Assembly (NCBI GenBank): GCA_963726715.1
Contig: CAVSDF010000010.1
Span: forward strand, 868,001-932,000
DNA: 64,000 bases
Direction: 5' to 3'
Origin: CAVSDF01 sp963726715
GTDB taxonomy: Bacteria; Bacteroidota; Rhodothermia; Rhodothermales; BA12
Below, piece by piece: positions 25,653 to 34,214 of this stretch. The notes under the pieces are model-generated. The model had not been told where the DNA came from and did no database searches. It saw only the letters and a program-made list of their open reading frames with translations. The position numbers and the translations under genes are program-made. The first letter of the stretch is position 1; every line of letters starts with the position of its first letter.

Positions 25653-26255
25653 TTACTTCGAGTAGAGCTCGACGATGAGCTGCTCGCGGAACGTCTCGGG
25701 GATGTCCTCGCGGCTCGGCATCGTCAGAAACTTGCCGGTCATCATGCCCTTGTCGAGATCGAGCCACGGCAGCGGACGGCGGGCGCGCGAGAGCGCGTCC
25801 TTGATCGGCTCCATCGAGCGGCTCGCCGGGCGGATCGCGATCTGGTCGCCGTCCTTGAGCATCGCCGACGGGATGTCGAGCACGTGTCCGTTGACGAGCA
25901 CGTGGCCGTGGGCGACGAGCTGCCGGGCCTGGCGGCGCGTGCGCGCGAAGCCGAGGCGGTAGACGGTGTTGTCGAGGCGCGCCTCGAGGAACTTGAGCAG
26001 GTTCTCACCGGTCAGGCCCTTCTTGCGAGACGCCTTCTCGAAGAGGTTGCGGAATTGGCGCTCGAGGAGGCCATAGGTGTACTTGACCTTCTGCTTCTCC
26101 TTGAGCTGGATCGAGTACTCGGACTCCTTGCTGCGGCGGCCGCGGCCGTGCTGGCCGGGTCCGTAAGGCTTGCGCTCGAGCGCTTTGTGGGGGCCGAAGA
26201 TCGGCTCGCCGAAGCGGCGCGCGATCTTCTGCTTGGGGCCGCGGTAACGGGCCAT
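25653..26255 (-). CDS. rpsD: 30S ribosomal protein S4
   Basis: A 200-residue primary 16S rRNA-binding protein. ARYRGPKQKIARRFGEPIFG begins the zinc-free N-terminal arm; the S4 RNA-binding domain has FLEARLDNTVYRLGFARTRR and ARQLVAHGHVLVNGHVLDIP. In many bacteria S4 represses its own operon; the 195-nt structured spacer just upstream (26256-26450) would be a natural target. It starts at ATG 26253-26255. Confidence 0.97.
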   Translation of the reverse strand: MARYRGPKQKIARRFGEPIFGPHKALERKPYGPGQHGRGRRSKESEYSIQLKEKQKVKYTYGLLERQFRNLFEKASRKKGLTGENLLKFLEARLDNTVYRLGFARTRRQARQLVAHGHVLVNGHVLDIPSAMLKDGDQIAIRPASRSMEPIKDALSRARRPLPWLDLDKGMMTGKFLTMPSREDIPETFREQLIVELYSK

Positions 26256-26450
26256 CGTCGGTCAGGGGTTGAGATGGAGTCGATTCGGAATCGTCCGGGA
26301 TGGACGAGCAAATCGGGACGGATCAGGCCGATGCCCCGGTCGAGCATCGGCCACCGGACTTCTGCCGCGGATGCGGCTGCCGGCTCCAGGGGGTGGGGTG
26401 TGCGCTGCAGCCCACGCAGGTGCGTGGGGCGGGCGCGGCACCGGCGCGCG
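26256..26450 (-). promoter_or_regulatory. Structured spacer (possible leader) between rpsK and rpsD
   Basis: A 195-nt spacer with no ORF, long for this cluster. It contains a 9-bp perfect hairpin, GGCCGATGC/GCATCGGCC (26326-26352), and a 6-bp one, TCGTCC/GGACGA (26291-26307). Position just before rpsD suggests an S4-type autoregulatory leader; this is inference only. Confidence 0.4.
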
Positions 26451-26861
26451 TCAGACGCGGCGGCGCTTGGGCGGGCGGCAGCCGTTGTGCGGCACCGGGG
26501 TGATGTCGCGGATCGTCGCCACTTCGAGGCCGACGCCGGTAAGGGCGCGGATGGCGCTCTCGCGGCCAGAGCCCGGTCCCTTGATGAACACATCGACGCG
26601 GCGCAGGCCGAGGTCGTAAGCCTCCTTCGCCGCCGTCGTCGACGCCACCTGAGCGGCGTACGGCGTGTTCTTGCGGCTGCCCTTGAAGCCCATCTTGCCC
26701 GACGTGGCCCACGAGATCGTGTTGCCGTACGGGTCGGTGATGGTCACCTGGACGTTGTTGAAGGTGGCCTTGATGTGGGCCTGACCGTTCGCCTCGACGA
26801 CGACGTTCTTCTTGCGGACGGTGCGCTGTCCGCCACGCTGGGTACGCTGCTGCTTGGCCAT
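26451..26861 (-). CDS. rpsK: 30S ribosomal protein S11
   Basis: A 136-residue platform protein of the small subunit. Conserved segments include NGQAHIKATFNNVQVTITDP, ISWATSGKMGFKGSRKNTPY, DVFIKGPGSGRESAIRAL and the basic C-terminus DITPVPHNGCRPPKRRRV, with the asparagine-glycine that is often isomerised in homologues. Starts at ATG 26859-26861, 84 nt after rpsM. Confidence 0.97.
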   Translation of the reverse strand: MAKQQRTQRGGQRTVRKKNVVVEANGQAHIKATFNNVQVTITDPYGNTISWATSGKMGFKGSRKNTPYAAQVASTTAAKEAYDLGLRRVDVFIKGPGSGRESAIRALTGVGLEVATIRDITPVPHNGCRPPKRRRV

Positions 26862-26945
26862 CTCTGCTGCTCTATGGAAATCGAAAGGGGGCGCGGCAGG
26901 CGCGGACACCGCGAATGGGTGCCCGGCCGGATCCGCGCAGGTGGG

Positions 26946-27326
26946 TTACTTGCGCGGTGCCTTCTTCTTGCCCGCGACGGTCTTCTTGCGGCCCTTGCGG
27001 GTGCGCGCGTTCGTCTTGGTGCGCTGTCCACGGACCGGCAGACCCTTGCGGTGGCGCAGGCCGCGGTAGCAGCCGATGTCCATCAGACGCTTGATGTTCA
27101 TCTGCGTCTCGGTGCGCAGCGGACCCTCGACGACGTATTCGTCTTCGATCATCCGGCGCAGCACGCGCGTCTGCTCGTCGCTCCACGCGTCCGGGTGGAC
27201 GTTGATGTCGACGCCCGCGCGGGCGAGGATCTGCTGGGCGCGCGCGCGCCCGATTCCGAAGATCGCCGTGAGGGCGACTTCGCTACGCTTGTGGTTGGGG
27301 AGGTCTACCCCGGCAATACGCGGCAT
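26946..27326 (-). CDS. rpsM: 30S ribosomal protein S13
   Basis: A 126-residue head protein that bridges to the large subunit. MPRIAGVDLPNHKRSEVALT, IFGIGRARAQQILARAGVDI (helix-hairpin-helix) and GLRHRKGLPVRGQRTKTNAR are typical, with a lysine-rich tail (GRKKTVAGKKKAPRK). Located between rpmJ (51 nt) and rpsK (84 nt). Confidence 0.97.
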   Translation of the reverse strand: MPRIAGVDLPNHKRSEVALTAIFGIGRARAQQILARAGVDINVHPDAWSDEQTRVLRRMIEDEYVVEGPLRTETQMNIKRLMDIGCYRGLRHRKGLPVRGQRTKTNARTRKGRKKTVAGKKKAPRK

Positions 27327-27377
27327 TTCGCTGGTGCGGATGAGATGATCAACCCGTCACGCAAGCACGCAGGGGCT

Positions 27378-27494
27378 TCAGCCCTGACGCTGCTTGTGCT
27401 TCGGGTTCTTCTTGTTGATGATGTAGATGCGCCCGCCGCGGCGGACGACCTTGTCGTCGACGCTGCGCTTCTTGACGCTGGCACGAACCTTCAT
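27378..27494 (-). CDS. rpmJ: 50S ribosomal protein L36 (zinc-free form)
   Basis: A 38-residue protein, MKVRASVKKRSVDDKVVRRG and then GRIYIINKKNPKHKQRQG. The cysteines and histidine that bind zinc in C+ L36 proteins are absent (VDDK replaces the first pair region), so it is the C- type, which does not need zinc. It lies in the conserved infA-rpmJ-rpsM order. A TATACT promoter-like element lies 54 nt upstream. Confidence 0.95.
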   Translation of the reverse strand: MKVRASVKKRSVDDKVVRRGGRIYIINKKNPKHKQRQG

Positions 27495-27548
27495 GGGGGT
27501 GTCCTGAAAGGAGAGAGAGTAAAACCGAGAGTTCGGAGGTAGCCGGGC

Positions 27549-27554
27549 AGTATA
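27549..27554 (-). promoter_or_regulatory. Candidate internal promoter (TATACT) before rpmJ
   Basis: TATACT on the minus strand in the 167-nt infA-rpmJ spacer, with a T-rich stretch (GGTTTTACTCTCTCTCC) between it and the ATG. A matching -35 is not clear. It could give rpmJ-rpsM-rpsK-rpsD a second promoter. Confidence 0.4.
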
Positions 27555-27661
27555 CCCCGCTGTGGATCATCGGGCGAGTGCCCGAGCGGGCGAGCGGCGC
27601 AAGCTCACCCAAAGTTCGCCGCCAGTTGCCTCAGCGAGACAGCGGACGGCGTGCGTCTCGC

Positions 27662-27880
27662 TCACTTGTAGCGGTAGACGATGCGGCCCTTCGAGAGGTC
27701 GTAGGGCGAAAGTTCGACCTTGACCTTGTCGCCGGGGAGGATGCGGATGTAATACATGCGCATCTTGCCCGAGAGCAGGCCCAGGATCTCGTGGCCGTTT
27801 TCGAGGCGTACGCGAAACTGCGCGTTGGGGAGCGCTTCGACGACATTGCCGTCCTGCTCGATAACGTTCTTCTTGGCCAT
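27662..27880 (-). CDS. infA: Translation initiation factor IF-1
   Basis: A 72-residue OB-fold protein that occupies the ribosomal A site during initiation. MAKKNVIEQDGNVVEALPNA, FRVRLENGHEILGLLSGKMR and RILPGDKVKVELSPYDLSKG then RIVYRYK are diagnostic. It lies 40 nt after map, as in other Bacteroidota. Confidence 0.97.
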   Translation of the reverse strand: MAKKNVIEQDGNVVEALPNAQFRVRLENGHEILGLLSGKMRMYYIRILPGDKVKVELSPYDLSKGRIVYRYK

Positions 27881-27920
27881 GTAGAGAGAGTGGGAGGCCT
27901 GCGCCTCGGGGTGTTCAGAG

Positions 27921-28826
27921 TCAGAGAGACAGAGAAGACGCATCCACCGCCGCGCGGTTCTCGCTGCCCACGTTCTCCGCATTCGCTCCGTCGCCCCTTC
28001 CCACAGCATCGCTCATCGCCTCCGGCCGCGTCGGGGCGGAGGCGTGCTGCTCGGCGAACTCGAACGTGGTGAGAATCTCCGGACGTCCCTTGCGCACGAC
28101 GACCATGTGCTCGTAATGCGCCGCCGGGCTGCCATCGGCGGTCAGCACCGTCCACTTGTCGTCGGCGTGGGTGACGCGGTGCGTGCCGCCCGAGATCATC
28201 GGCTCGATGCAGATGACGAGGCCCTCGGTGAGCTTGCGCCCGTTGCCGCGCTGCCCGAAGTTGGCGACCGACGGGCTTTCGTGGAGCTTGCGCCCGATGC
28301 CGTGCCCGACGAGTTCGCGGACGACGCCGTACCCCGCCCCCTCGCAGTGCCGCTGAACCGCGTAGCCGATGTCGCCGACGCGCCGCCCGGCGATGGCCTC
28401 GCGCGTGCCGAGCATGAGCGACTCGTACGTCACCCGGAGCAGCCGCCGCGTCTCGTCGTCGATCTCGCCGACGGTAAAGGTGTAGGCGGTGTCGCCGAAC
28501 CAGCCATTGATCTCACAGCCGACGTCAACCGTCACGATGTCGCCGTCCTTCAGCCGGTAGCCCCCCGGCACACCGTGGACGACGGCGTCGTTGACGGAGA
28601 TGCAGCAGGTGCCGGGGAACGGACCGCCGCCCCAGCCGGGATCGTAGCCCTTGAAGGCCGGACGGGCGCCGTTCTCGCGCAGGAAGGCTTCGGCGGCCTC
28701 ATCGATCTCCAACGTCGTCACTCCCGCCCGCACGTGGGGTGCGACGGCGCCGAGGCAGCGGCTCACGAGGTCCGCGCTCACGCGCAGGCGCTCGATGTCG
28801 CGGTCGGATTTGGCGTTGGAGAGCAT
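27921..28826 (-). CDS. map: Methionine aminopeptidase, type I
   Basis: A 301-residue dinuclear metallopeptidase that removes the initiator methionine. Metal ligands lie in IVTVDVGCEINGWFGDTAYT (two aspartates), GHGIGRKLHESP (histidine), VICIEPM (glutamate) and HYEHMVVV (glutamate). The last 45 residues (HASAPTRPEAMSDAVGRGDG ...) are an unconserved extension. The start is ATG 28824-28826, 13 nt after secY; a GTG at 28835 is also in frame. The secY-map-infA order links protein export, N-terminal processing and translation initiation. Confidence 0.95.
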   Translation of the reverse strand: MLSNAKSDRDIERLRVSADLVSRCLGAVAPHVRAGVTTLEIDEAAEAFLRENGARPAFKGYDPGWGGGPFPGTCCISVNDAVVHGVPGGYRLKDGDIVTVDVGCEINGWFGDTAYTFTVGEIDDETRRLLRVTYESLMLGTREAIAGRRVGDIGYAVQRHCEGAGYGVVRELVGHGIGRKLHESPSVANFGQRGNGRKLTEGLVICIEPMISGGTHRVTHADDKWTVLTADGSPAAHYEHMVVVRKGRPEILTTFEFAEQHASAPTRPEAMSDAVGRGDGANAENVGSENRAAVDASSLSL

Positions 28827-28839
28827 TCGTCGCACGCGG

Positions 28840-30156
28840 TCAGACGCGCCGCCCGCGAACGCGGCCGGTCTTCATGAACCCGTCGTAGTGACGCATCAGG
28901 AGGTGACTCTCCACCTGCTGGAGCGTGTCGAGGGTCACACCGACCAAAATCAGGAGGCTCGTGCCGCCGAAGAAGGCTGCGAACTCGTTCGTCACGCCCG
29001 AGCGCACCGCGAAGGTGGGCAGGATGGAGACGAGGCCGAGGAAGAAGGCCCCCGGCAGCGTGATGCGCGTCAGGATGTTGTCGACGAAGTCCGACGTCTG
29101 CTTGCCCGGCTTGACGCCGGGGATGAAGCCGTTCTGCCGCTTCAGCGTGTCCGACATGTCCTTCGGGTTGACCGCGATGGCCGTGTAGAAGTACGTGAAG
29201 AAGACGACGATGGTGAAGAAGACAGCTGCGTGGGCCAGGCTCGAGATGTCGGTGAACCACGTGCCGATGTTCTGCGCCGCCGCCGAATCGGGCAGGAACG
29301 AGGCGAAGGTGGCCGGGATGAACATGATCGACTGCGCGAAGATGATCGGCATGACGCCCGCCGCATTCACGCGGAGCGGCAGGTACTGCGTCGTGCCGCC
29401 GTAGACCTTCCGCCCGACGACGCGCTTGGCGTACTGCACCGGAATCCGGCGCGTGCCCTGCGTCATGAACACGACCGAGGCCGTGACGAGCGCGAGGATG
29501 GCGATCTCGACGAGGAAGATGAAGGCGTTGGCCTTGAGCGAGAACTCGTTGAAGAGCGCCACCGGCAGGTGCGCGAGGATGCCGACCAGGATGATCAGCG
29601 AGATGCCGTTGCCGATCCCGTCTTCGGTGATGCGCTCGCCAAGCCACATGACGAACATCGTGCCCGCAGTGAGCACGATGACGGTCGAGACCATGAAGGC
29701 TGCGTACGGCACCACGATGGCGTCGCCAACGGTGAACTTGAGGTTCACCACGTAGCCGACGGCCTGCACGAGCGTGATGACGACCGTCAGGTAGCGCCCG
29801 AGCTGCGTCAGCTTGCGGCGTCCGTCCTCGCCTTCGCGCTGCATCTTCTGGAACGACGGCACCACGGCTCCGAGGAGCTGAATGATGATCGAGCCGGTGA
29901 TGTACGGCATGATGCCGAGGGCGAAGATGCCCGCACGGCTGAAGGCGCCCCCGACGAAGAGGTCGAGGAAACCGAAGAGGTTGTTCTGGTTCGGGTTGGC
30001 GTTCACCGCTTGGGCGAGCGCCGCCGGATCGACGCCGGGGAGCGTTACGTACGCGCCGAGCCGGTAGACGGCGAGGAGCGCGAGCGTGTAGAGGATGCGC
30101 GTGCGCAGCTCGTCGATCTTCCAGATGTTGCGGAAGCTGTCAGCAAAACCGGCCAT
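28840..30156 (-). CDS. secY: Preprotein translocase subunit SecY
   Basis: A 438-residue channel protein of the Sec translocon with about ten membrane spans. TLALLAVYRLGAYVTLPGVD, GIMPYITGSIIIQLLGAVVP (TM2, plug region follows), LGERITEDGIGNGISLIILV, GTRRIPVQYAKRVVGRKVYG (ribosome/SecA-binding loop) and LPLRVNAAGVMPIIFAQSIM are conserved. All of the secreted proteins in this window would pass through it before T9SS or lipoprotein sorting. Located 89 nt after rplO. Confidence 0.97.
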   Translation of the reverse strand: MAGFADSFRNIWKIDELRTRILYTLALLAVYRLGAYVTLPGVDPAALAQAVNANPNQNNLFGFLDLFVGGAFSRAGIFALGIMPYITGSIIIQLLGAVVPSFQKMQREGEDGRRKLTQLGRYLTVVITLVQAVGYVVNLKFTVGDAIVVPYAAFMVSTVIVLTAGTMFVMWLGERITEDGIGNGISLIILVGILAHLPVALFNEFSLKANAFIFLVEIAILALVTASVVFMTQGTRRIPVQYAKRVVGRKVYGGTTQYLPLRVNAAGVMPIIFAQSIMFIPATFASFLPDSAAAQNIGTWFTDISSLAHAAVFFTIVVFFTYFYTAIAVNPKDMSDTLKRQNGFIPGVKPGKQTSDFVDNILTRITLPGAFFLGLVSILPTFAVRSGVTNEFAAFFGGTSLLILVGVTLDTLQQVESHLLMRHYDGFMKTGRVRGRRV

Positions 30157-30245
30157 GGTCCGGGGTCAGGTCGAGGAGAGGAGGGAGGAAGCGAATCGGG
30201 CCGAACGGCCCCACAGGTGATCATCACCCGGGGAGCCGCTGCCGC

Positions 30246-30698
30246 TCAGAGAGCGGTCGCCGAGCCACCGGCCTTCTCGATGGCCTCACGCGCCGTGGCC
30301 GAGAAGCCGTGCGCGTGCACCGTCAGCGCCGAGGTCAGCTCGCCGCCACCGAGAATCTTGACCTTCTCGTTCTTGCCGACGACCGAGACACGCACGAGCA
30401 CTTCGGGCGTCACCGCCTCGGAGGCGTCGATGGCGCCGGCGTCGATGAGCTGCTGGAGGCGGCTCAGGTTGACGCCGCGGTACTCGACGCGGAACGGGTT
30501 CGTGAAGCCGAACTTCGGCAGGCGCCGCTGAAGGGGCATCTGGCCGCCTTCGAACCACGCCGGGATGTTGCCGTGGGCCTTCTGGCCCTTGTTGCCGCGC
30601 GTCGAGGAGTGGCCGCCGAGGCCGGAGCCGACGCCGCGTCCGAGGCGGCGCTTGGTCTTCGTCGATCCGGCGGCGGGCTTGAGGTTGTGGAGCTTCAT
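30246..30698 (-). CDS. rplO: 50S ribosomal protein L15
   Basis: A 150-residue protein. The glycine/arginine-rich N-terminus (KRRLGRGVGSGLGGHSSTRG, KGQKAHGNIPAWFEGGQMPL) threads into 23S rRNA; the globular part has RRLPKFGFTNPF and VKILGGGELTSALTVHAHGF. Start ATG 30696-30698. The upstream spacer to rpmD holds a strong hairpin (30721-30759). Confidence 0.97.
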   Translation of the reverse strand: MKLHNLKPAAGSTKTKRRLGRGVGSGLGGHSSTRGNKGQKAHGNIPAWFEGGQMPLQRRLPKFGFTNPFRVEYRGVNLSRLQQLIDAGAIDASEAVTPEVLVRVSVVGKNEKVKILGGGELTSALTVHAHGFSATAREAIEKAGGSATAL

Positions 30699-30720
30699 GG
30701 CTGTCTGGCTAAAACGCCCG

Positions 30721-30759
30721 CCCCCGCGCGTGCGGCCGAAGGGCCGTCGAATGCGGGGG
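30721..30759 (-). other. Hairpin in the rpmD-rplO spacer
   Basis: CCCCCGC ... GCGGGGG outer arms with an inner CGGCC/GGCCG pair in an 88-nt spacer. No U-tract. It may modulate mRNA processing or translation of rplO. Confidence 0.45.
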
Positions 30760-30786
30760 CAGACTCGCGGGAGAATGGGGAGAGGG

Positions 30787-30963
30787 TCAGCCTTCGCTGA
30801 CCTGAATGAGGTGCTGCACTTTGGCGACCATCCCACGAACTGTGGGCGTGTCGTCGTGCTCGACGGTCTGATGCATCCGGCGAAGGCCGAGGGCCTTCAT
30901 CGTGAGCTTCTGCGTCTCGGGGCGTCGGATGACCGAGCGCACCTGCGTGATGTTGAGCTTCAT
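30787..30963 (-). CDS. rpmD: 50S ribosomal protein L30
   Basis: A 58-residue protein (MKLNITQVRSVIRRPETQKL, LGLRRMHQTVEHDDTPTVRG, MVAKVQHLIQVSEG), normal length for bacterial L30. It follows rpsE by 52 nt and precedes rplO. Confidence 0.96.
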   Translation of the reverse strand: MKLNITQVRSVIRRPETQKLTMKALGLRRMHQTVEHDDTPTVRGMVAKVQHLIQVSEG

Positions 30964-31015
30964 CGGAGTTGAAATCTGGGACGCCTCGCGGGGAAACGTC
31001 GGAAGGGCGTACCGC

Positions 31016-31567
31016 TCAGGAGCGCGAGCCGAGGAAGACGGTGCGGAGCGTGCGCCCGCGGCGCTTGGCGACATCGGCGGCGTCCTCGAGCTGGCCGAGG
31101 GCCTCCATCGTGGCCGCAACCTGGTTGTGCGGGTTCGACGACCCGAGCGACTTCGAGAGGATGTCGGTGATGCCTGCGCATTCGAGTACCGCGCGCACAC
31201 CGCCACCGGCGATGACGCCCGTGCCCGGCGCGGCAGGCTTGAGCAGCACGCTGCCCGCGTCCTGCCGACCGACGACGCGGTGGGGGATGGTCGAGTTGTT
31301 GTCGTGGCGCTTGAGCGGCACCATGATCATGCTCTTCTTGGCGTCATCGGTCGCCTTCGTGATCGCGTCGGAGACCTCGTTGGCCTTGCCGAGACCGGCA
31401 CCGACGCGCCCCGCCCCATCGCCAACGACGACGACAGCGTTGAACGAGAAGCGGCGACCGCCCTTGACGACCTTCGACACGCGGTTCACGGTGACGGTCT
31501 TTTCGATGAAGTCGCTCTGCGCGGCATCTCTGCTCCCTTCGCGGCGGGATGAACGTTCCTTTGCCAT
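31016..31567 (-). CDS. rpsE: 30S ribosomal protein S5
   Basis: A 183-residue protein important for decoding accuracy. KTVTVNRVSKVVKGGRRFSF and GDGAGRVGAGLGKANEVSDA form the double-stranded-RNA-binding-like N domain; GTGVIAGGGVRAVLECAGIT and SLGSSNPHNQVAATMEALGQ form the C domain. Starts at ATG 31565-31567, 18 nt after rplR. Confidence 0.97.
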   Translation of the reverse strand: MAKERSSRREGSRDAAQSDFIEKTVTVNRVSKVVKGGRRFSFNAVVVVGDGAGRVGAGLGKANEVSDAITKATDDAKKSMIMVPLKRHDNNSTIPHRVVGRQDAGSVLLKPAAPGTGVIAGGGVRAVLECAGITDILSKSLGSSNPHNQVAATMEALGQLEDAADVAKRRGRTLRTVFLGSRS

Positions 31568-31585
31568 AATGATATCGATTCGGGG

Positions 31586-31939
31586 TTAGAACGTCAGGCC
31601 GCCGGTGCGGGCGCCGTCGGCGAGCGCCTTGACGCGCCCGTGGTACTTGTAGCCGTTGCGGTCGAAGACGACGGACTCGATGCCTGCCTCGCGGGCGCGC
31701 TCGGCGAGGCGCTGGCCAGCGGCCATGCTCTGCTCGACGCCGCTGCCGGTGCCCTTGATGCCCTCCTCGGCCGTCGAGACGGCGGCGAGGGTGTGGCCGT
31801 TCACGTCGTCGATGATCTGCGCGTACGTGTACTGGTTGGAGCGGTAGACGCTCACGCGCGGGCGCTCGGCGCTGCCGCTGAGTTTGCCGCGGATGGAGCG
31901 CTTGACGCGCTGTCGACGCTCGGTGTTGGTCTTTGCCAT
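31586..31939 (-). CDS. rplR: 50S ribosomal protein L18
   Basis: A 117-residue 5S rRNA-binding protein: MAKTNTERRQRVKRSIRGKL, ERPRVSVYRSNQYTYAQIID and VVFDRNGYKYHGRVKALADG. Start ATG 31937-31939; 67 nt after rplF. Confidence 0.97.
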   Translation of the reverse strand: MAKTNTERRQRVKRSIRGKLSGSAERPRVSVYRSNQYTYAQIIDDVNGHTLAAVSTAEEGIKGTGSGVEQSMAAGQRLAERAREAGIESVVFDRNGYKYHGRVKALADGARTGGLTF

Positions 31940-32006
31940 GAGGATCAGGTGCGCAGCGGGAAGATGTCCGACCCTCCCGCAGGGGCGCACGCAAAAAGAG
32001 AGAGGA

Positions 32007-32558
32007 TCAGCGACCGGCGGTCTTGCCAGCCTTGCGGCGCACGTATTCGCCCGTGTAGCGAACACCCTTGCCCTTGTACGGCTCGGGCGGACGCAGAGCG
32101 CGAACCTTGGCGGCCACCTGGCCGACCATCTGCTTGTCGACGCCTTCGATGACCACGATGATCTGCTTGCCACGGGTGGGCGTCGAGAACGTGATGCCCT
32201 CGGGCGCCATGAAGAAGATCGGGTGCGAGAAGCCGAGCGAGAGCTCGAGCAGGCTGCCCGTCGCCGTCGCGCGGTAGCCGACGCCGATCAGTTCCAGCTC
32301 ACGCGAGTAGCCATCGGAGACGCCCGTGATCATGTTGGCGACGAGCGAGCGGTACAGGCCGTGCATGGCACGGTGCCGCTTCTGGTCGGTCGGGCGGCCC
32401 ACGTTGACGACGCCGTCCTCGATCTCGACCGAGATGTCCGGGTCGAGGGTGAGGTGCAGTTCGCCCTTGGGGCCTTTGACGGTGACGTCGTTGCGGTCCG
32501 TCACCTGGACGCTGACCCCGGAGGGCAGCGGAATCGGAAGCTTGCCGATACGCGACAT
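32007..32558 (-). CDS. rplF: 50S ribosomal protein L6
   Basis: A 183-residue protein with two repeated L6 domains: MSRIGKLPIPLPSGVSVQVT, VKGPKGELHLTLDPDISVEI and the C-terminal RPPEPYKGKGVRYTGEYVRR, RKAGKTAGR. It sits near the factor-binding stalk base. 27 nt after rpsH. Confidence 0.97.
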   Translation of the reverse strand: MSRIGKLPIPLPSGVSVQVTDRNDVTVKGPKGELHLTLDPDISVEIEDGVVNVGRPTDQKRHRAMHGLYRSLVANMITGVSDGYSRELELIGVGYRATATGSLLELSLGFSHPIFFMAPEGITFSTPTRGKQIIVVIEGVDKQMVGQVAAKVRALRPPEPYKGKGVRYTGEYVRRKAGKTAGR

Positions 32559-32585
32559 GGTTTCGATGGGGTTAAGGTGAGGGAC

Positions 32586-32993
32586 TCAGTAGATGTAGGC
32601 GAGCACTTCGCCGCCGATGTGCAGGCGCCGCGCTTCCTTGTCCGTCATCACACCCTGCGAGGTCGAGATGATGGCGATGCCGAGGCCGTCGACGACGCGC
32701 GGGAGCGAGTCGGAATCGACGTAGCGGCGAAGGCCCGGGCTCGACACGCGGCGCAGCATCTTGATGATGCCAGGCCCCTTGCCGTTCTTCTGGTACTTGA
32801 GGTAGATGCGGAGAAGCCCCTGCTTGCCGTCGTCGACGTTCAGGTAGCGCTCGATGTAGCCCTTGTCCTGAAGAATCTGCGTGATGGCGCGCTTGAGCTT
32901 GCTCGCGGGCACGTCGAGGTGACGGTGCCGCGCCTGCTGCGCATTTCGGACGCGCGTGAGATAGTCCGCGACCGGATCGGTGATGGCGCTCAT
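32586..32993 (-). CDS. rpsH: 30S ribosomal protein S8
   Basis: A 135-residue central-domain assembly protein: ITDPVADYLTRVRNAQQARH, LRRVSSPGLRRYVDSDSLPR, GIAIISTSQGVMTDKEARRL. S8 represses the spc operon in E. coli by binding near rplE; no such site could be confirmed here. It follows rpsN after a 170-nt spacer with a GGGCGGC/GCCGCCC hairpin. Confidence 0.97.
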   Translation of the reverse strand: MSAITDPVADYLTRVRNAQQARHRHLDVPASKLKRAITQILQDKGYIERYLNVDDGKQGLLRIYLKYQKNGKGPGIIKMLRRVSSPGLRRYVDSDSLPRVVDGLGIAIISTSQGVMTDKEARRLHIGGEVLAYIY

Positions 32994-33071
32994 AGAAGCG
33001 TCGGTGTCTCTGGCCGGTTCGCCAGCCCCGACCTGTGGGGCTGCAGCGCCTGTCCAAATGGAAAGGAAGGT

Positions 33072-33093
33072 GGGCGGCGATGCGCTGCCGCCC
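33072..33093 (-). other. Hairpin in the rpsN-rpsH spacer
   Basis: GGGCGGC and GCCGCCC arms around an 8-base loop in a 170-nt non-coding spacer. Possible mRNA processing or regulatory structure. Confidence 0.4.
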
Positions 33094-33163
33094 GTGCCCT
33101 TCACGCTCCTCAAACCGGGGCGATCAGGCACCGGCCCCGAAGGGCCGCGTGCTCAGTGCGAGC

Positions 33164-33433
33164 TCACCACGACGACTTGCGGACGCCGGGGATGAGGCCG
33201 TCGTGCGCCATCTCGCGGAAGATGATACGGGCGAGGCCGAAGCGCCGGATGAACCCGCGCGAGCGGCCCGACAGCGGACAGCGGTTGTGGAGGCGCACCG
33301 GCGAGGCGTTGCGCGGCAGCTTCTGCAGGCCCTCGTAGTCGCCTGCCTTCTTCATCGCGGCGCGCCGCTCGGCGTACTTGGCGACGGTGGCGCGCTTCTT
33401 CTTCTCGCGGGCGATCCAGCTCTTCTTGGCCAT
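33164..33433 (-). CDS. rpsN: 30S ribosomal protein S14 (zinc-free long form)
   Basis: An 89-residue protein: MAKKSWIAREKKKRATVAKY, LPRNASPVRLHNRCPLSGRS, RGFIRRFGLARIIFREMAHD. The length and single cysteine mark the C- form that needs no zinc, as with L36 in the same cluster. 33 nt after rplE. Confidence 0.97.
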   Translation of the reverse strand: MAKKSWIAREKKKRATVAKYAERRAAMKKAGDYEGLQKLPRNASPVRLHNRCPLSGRSRGFIRRFGLARIIFREMAHDGLIPGVRKSSW

Positions 33434-33466
33434 GGTCTCGGAAAGGAATGTGTCGTTAGGAAAGCG

Positions 33467-34039
33467 TCAGTTCTCGACCGCGTCCCGGCGCACGAAGGGC
33501 ATTCCCATCGCGCGGAGGAGCGCCTGCGCCTCCTCATCGGTCTTGGCCGTCGTCACGAACGAGATGTCGAAGCCGGAAATGCGCTCGACCTTCTCGATGT
33601 TGATCTCGGGAAAGATGATCTGCTCCTTGACGCCGAGCGTGTAGTTGCCGCGTCCGTCGAAGCTGCGGTCGGAGACGCCTTTGAAGTCGCGGACGCGCGG
33701 AAGCGCGAGCGTGACGAGGCGGTCGAGGAACTCCCACATCCGCGTGCCGCGCATCGTCACATGGACGCCGACGGGCATGCCCTCGCGGAGCTTGAAGTTC
33801 GAGACGCTCTTGCGGGCGCGCGAGGCCACCGGGTGCTGCCCGGTGACGGTGCGGACCTCGTTGATCGCGTCGTCGAGGATCTTCTTGTTCTGCGATGCTT
33901 CGCCGACACCCTTGTTGAGGGAGATCTTGACGAGGCGCGGCACCTGCATGACGTTGGCGTAGCCGAACTGCTCCATGAGCTTCGGCACGACCTCGTCGCG
34001 GTAGCGCTGCTTGGCGCGTGGGGTGTACGTGGTTTCCAT
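33467..34039 (-). CDS. rplE: 50S ribosomal protein L5
   Basis: A 190-residue 5S rRNA-binding protein: YVTP-like start METTYTPRAKQRYRDEVVPK, LVKISLNKGVGEASQNKKIL, GQHPVASRARKSVSNFKLRE and GRGNYTLGVKEQIIFPEINI. Starts at ATG 34037-34039 after a 175-nt spacer from rplX that contains no ORF. Confidence 0.97.
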   Translation of the reverse strand: METTYTPRAKQRYRDEVVPKLMEQFGYANVMQVPRLVKISLNKGVGEASQNKKILDDAINEVRTVTGQHPVASRARKSVSNFKLREGMPVGVHVTMRGTRMWEFLDRLVTLALPRVRDFKGVSDRSFDGRGNYTLGVKEQIIFPEINIEKVERISGFDISFVTTAKTDEEAQALLRAMGMPFVRRDAVEN

Positions 34040-34214
34040 CTTGGATCGTGGGTTCGCCCCACGATGTTGCGCGGGGCAGTCGAATGGAATCGAATGGGAA
34101 AATGCAGGTTTCCACCGCGTCAAGCCTTCACGCCATCCTCCGCTCGGGAGCATCGGCGCAAGCGGCCCTCAGCGGAGGCTGCAAACAGGACGACAGCGGA
34201 ACGGTCGAAACCGA

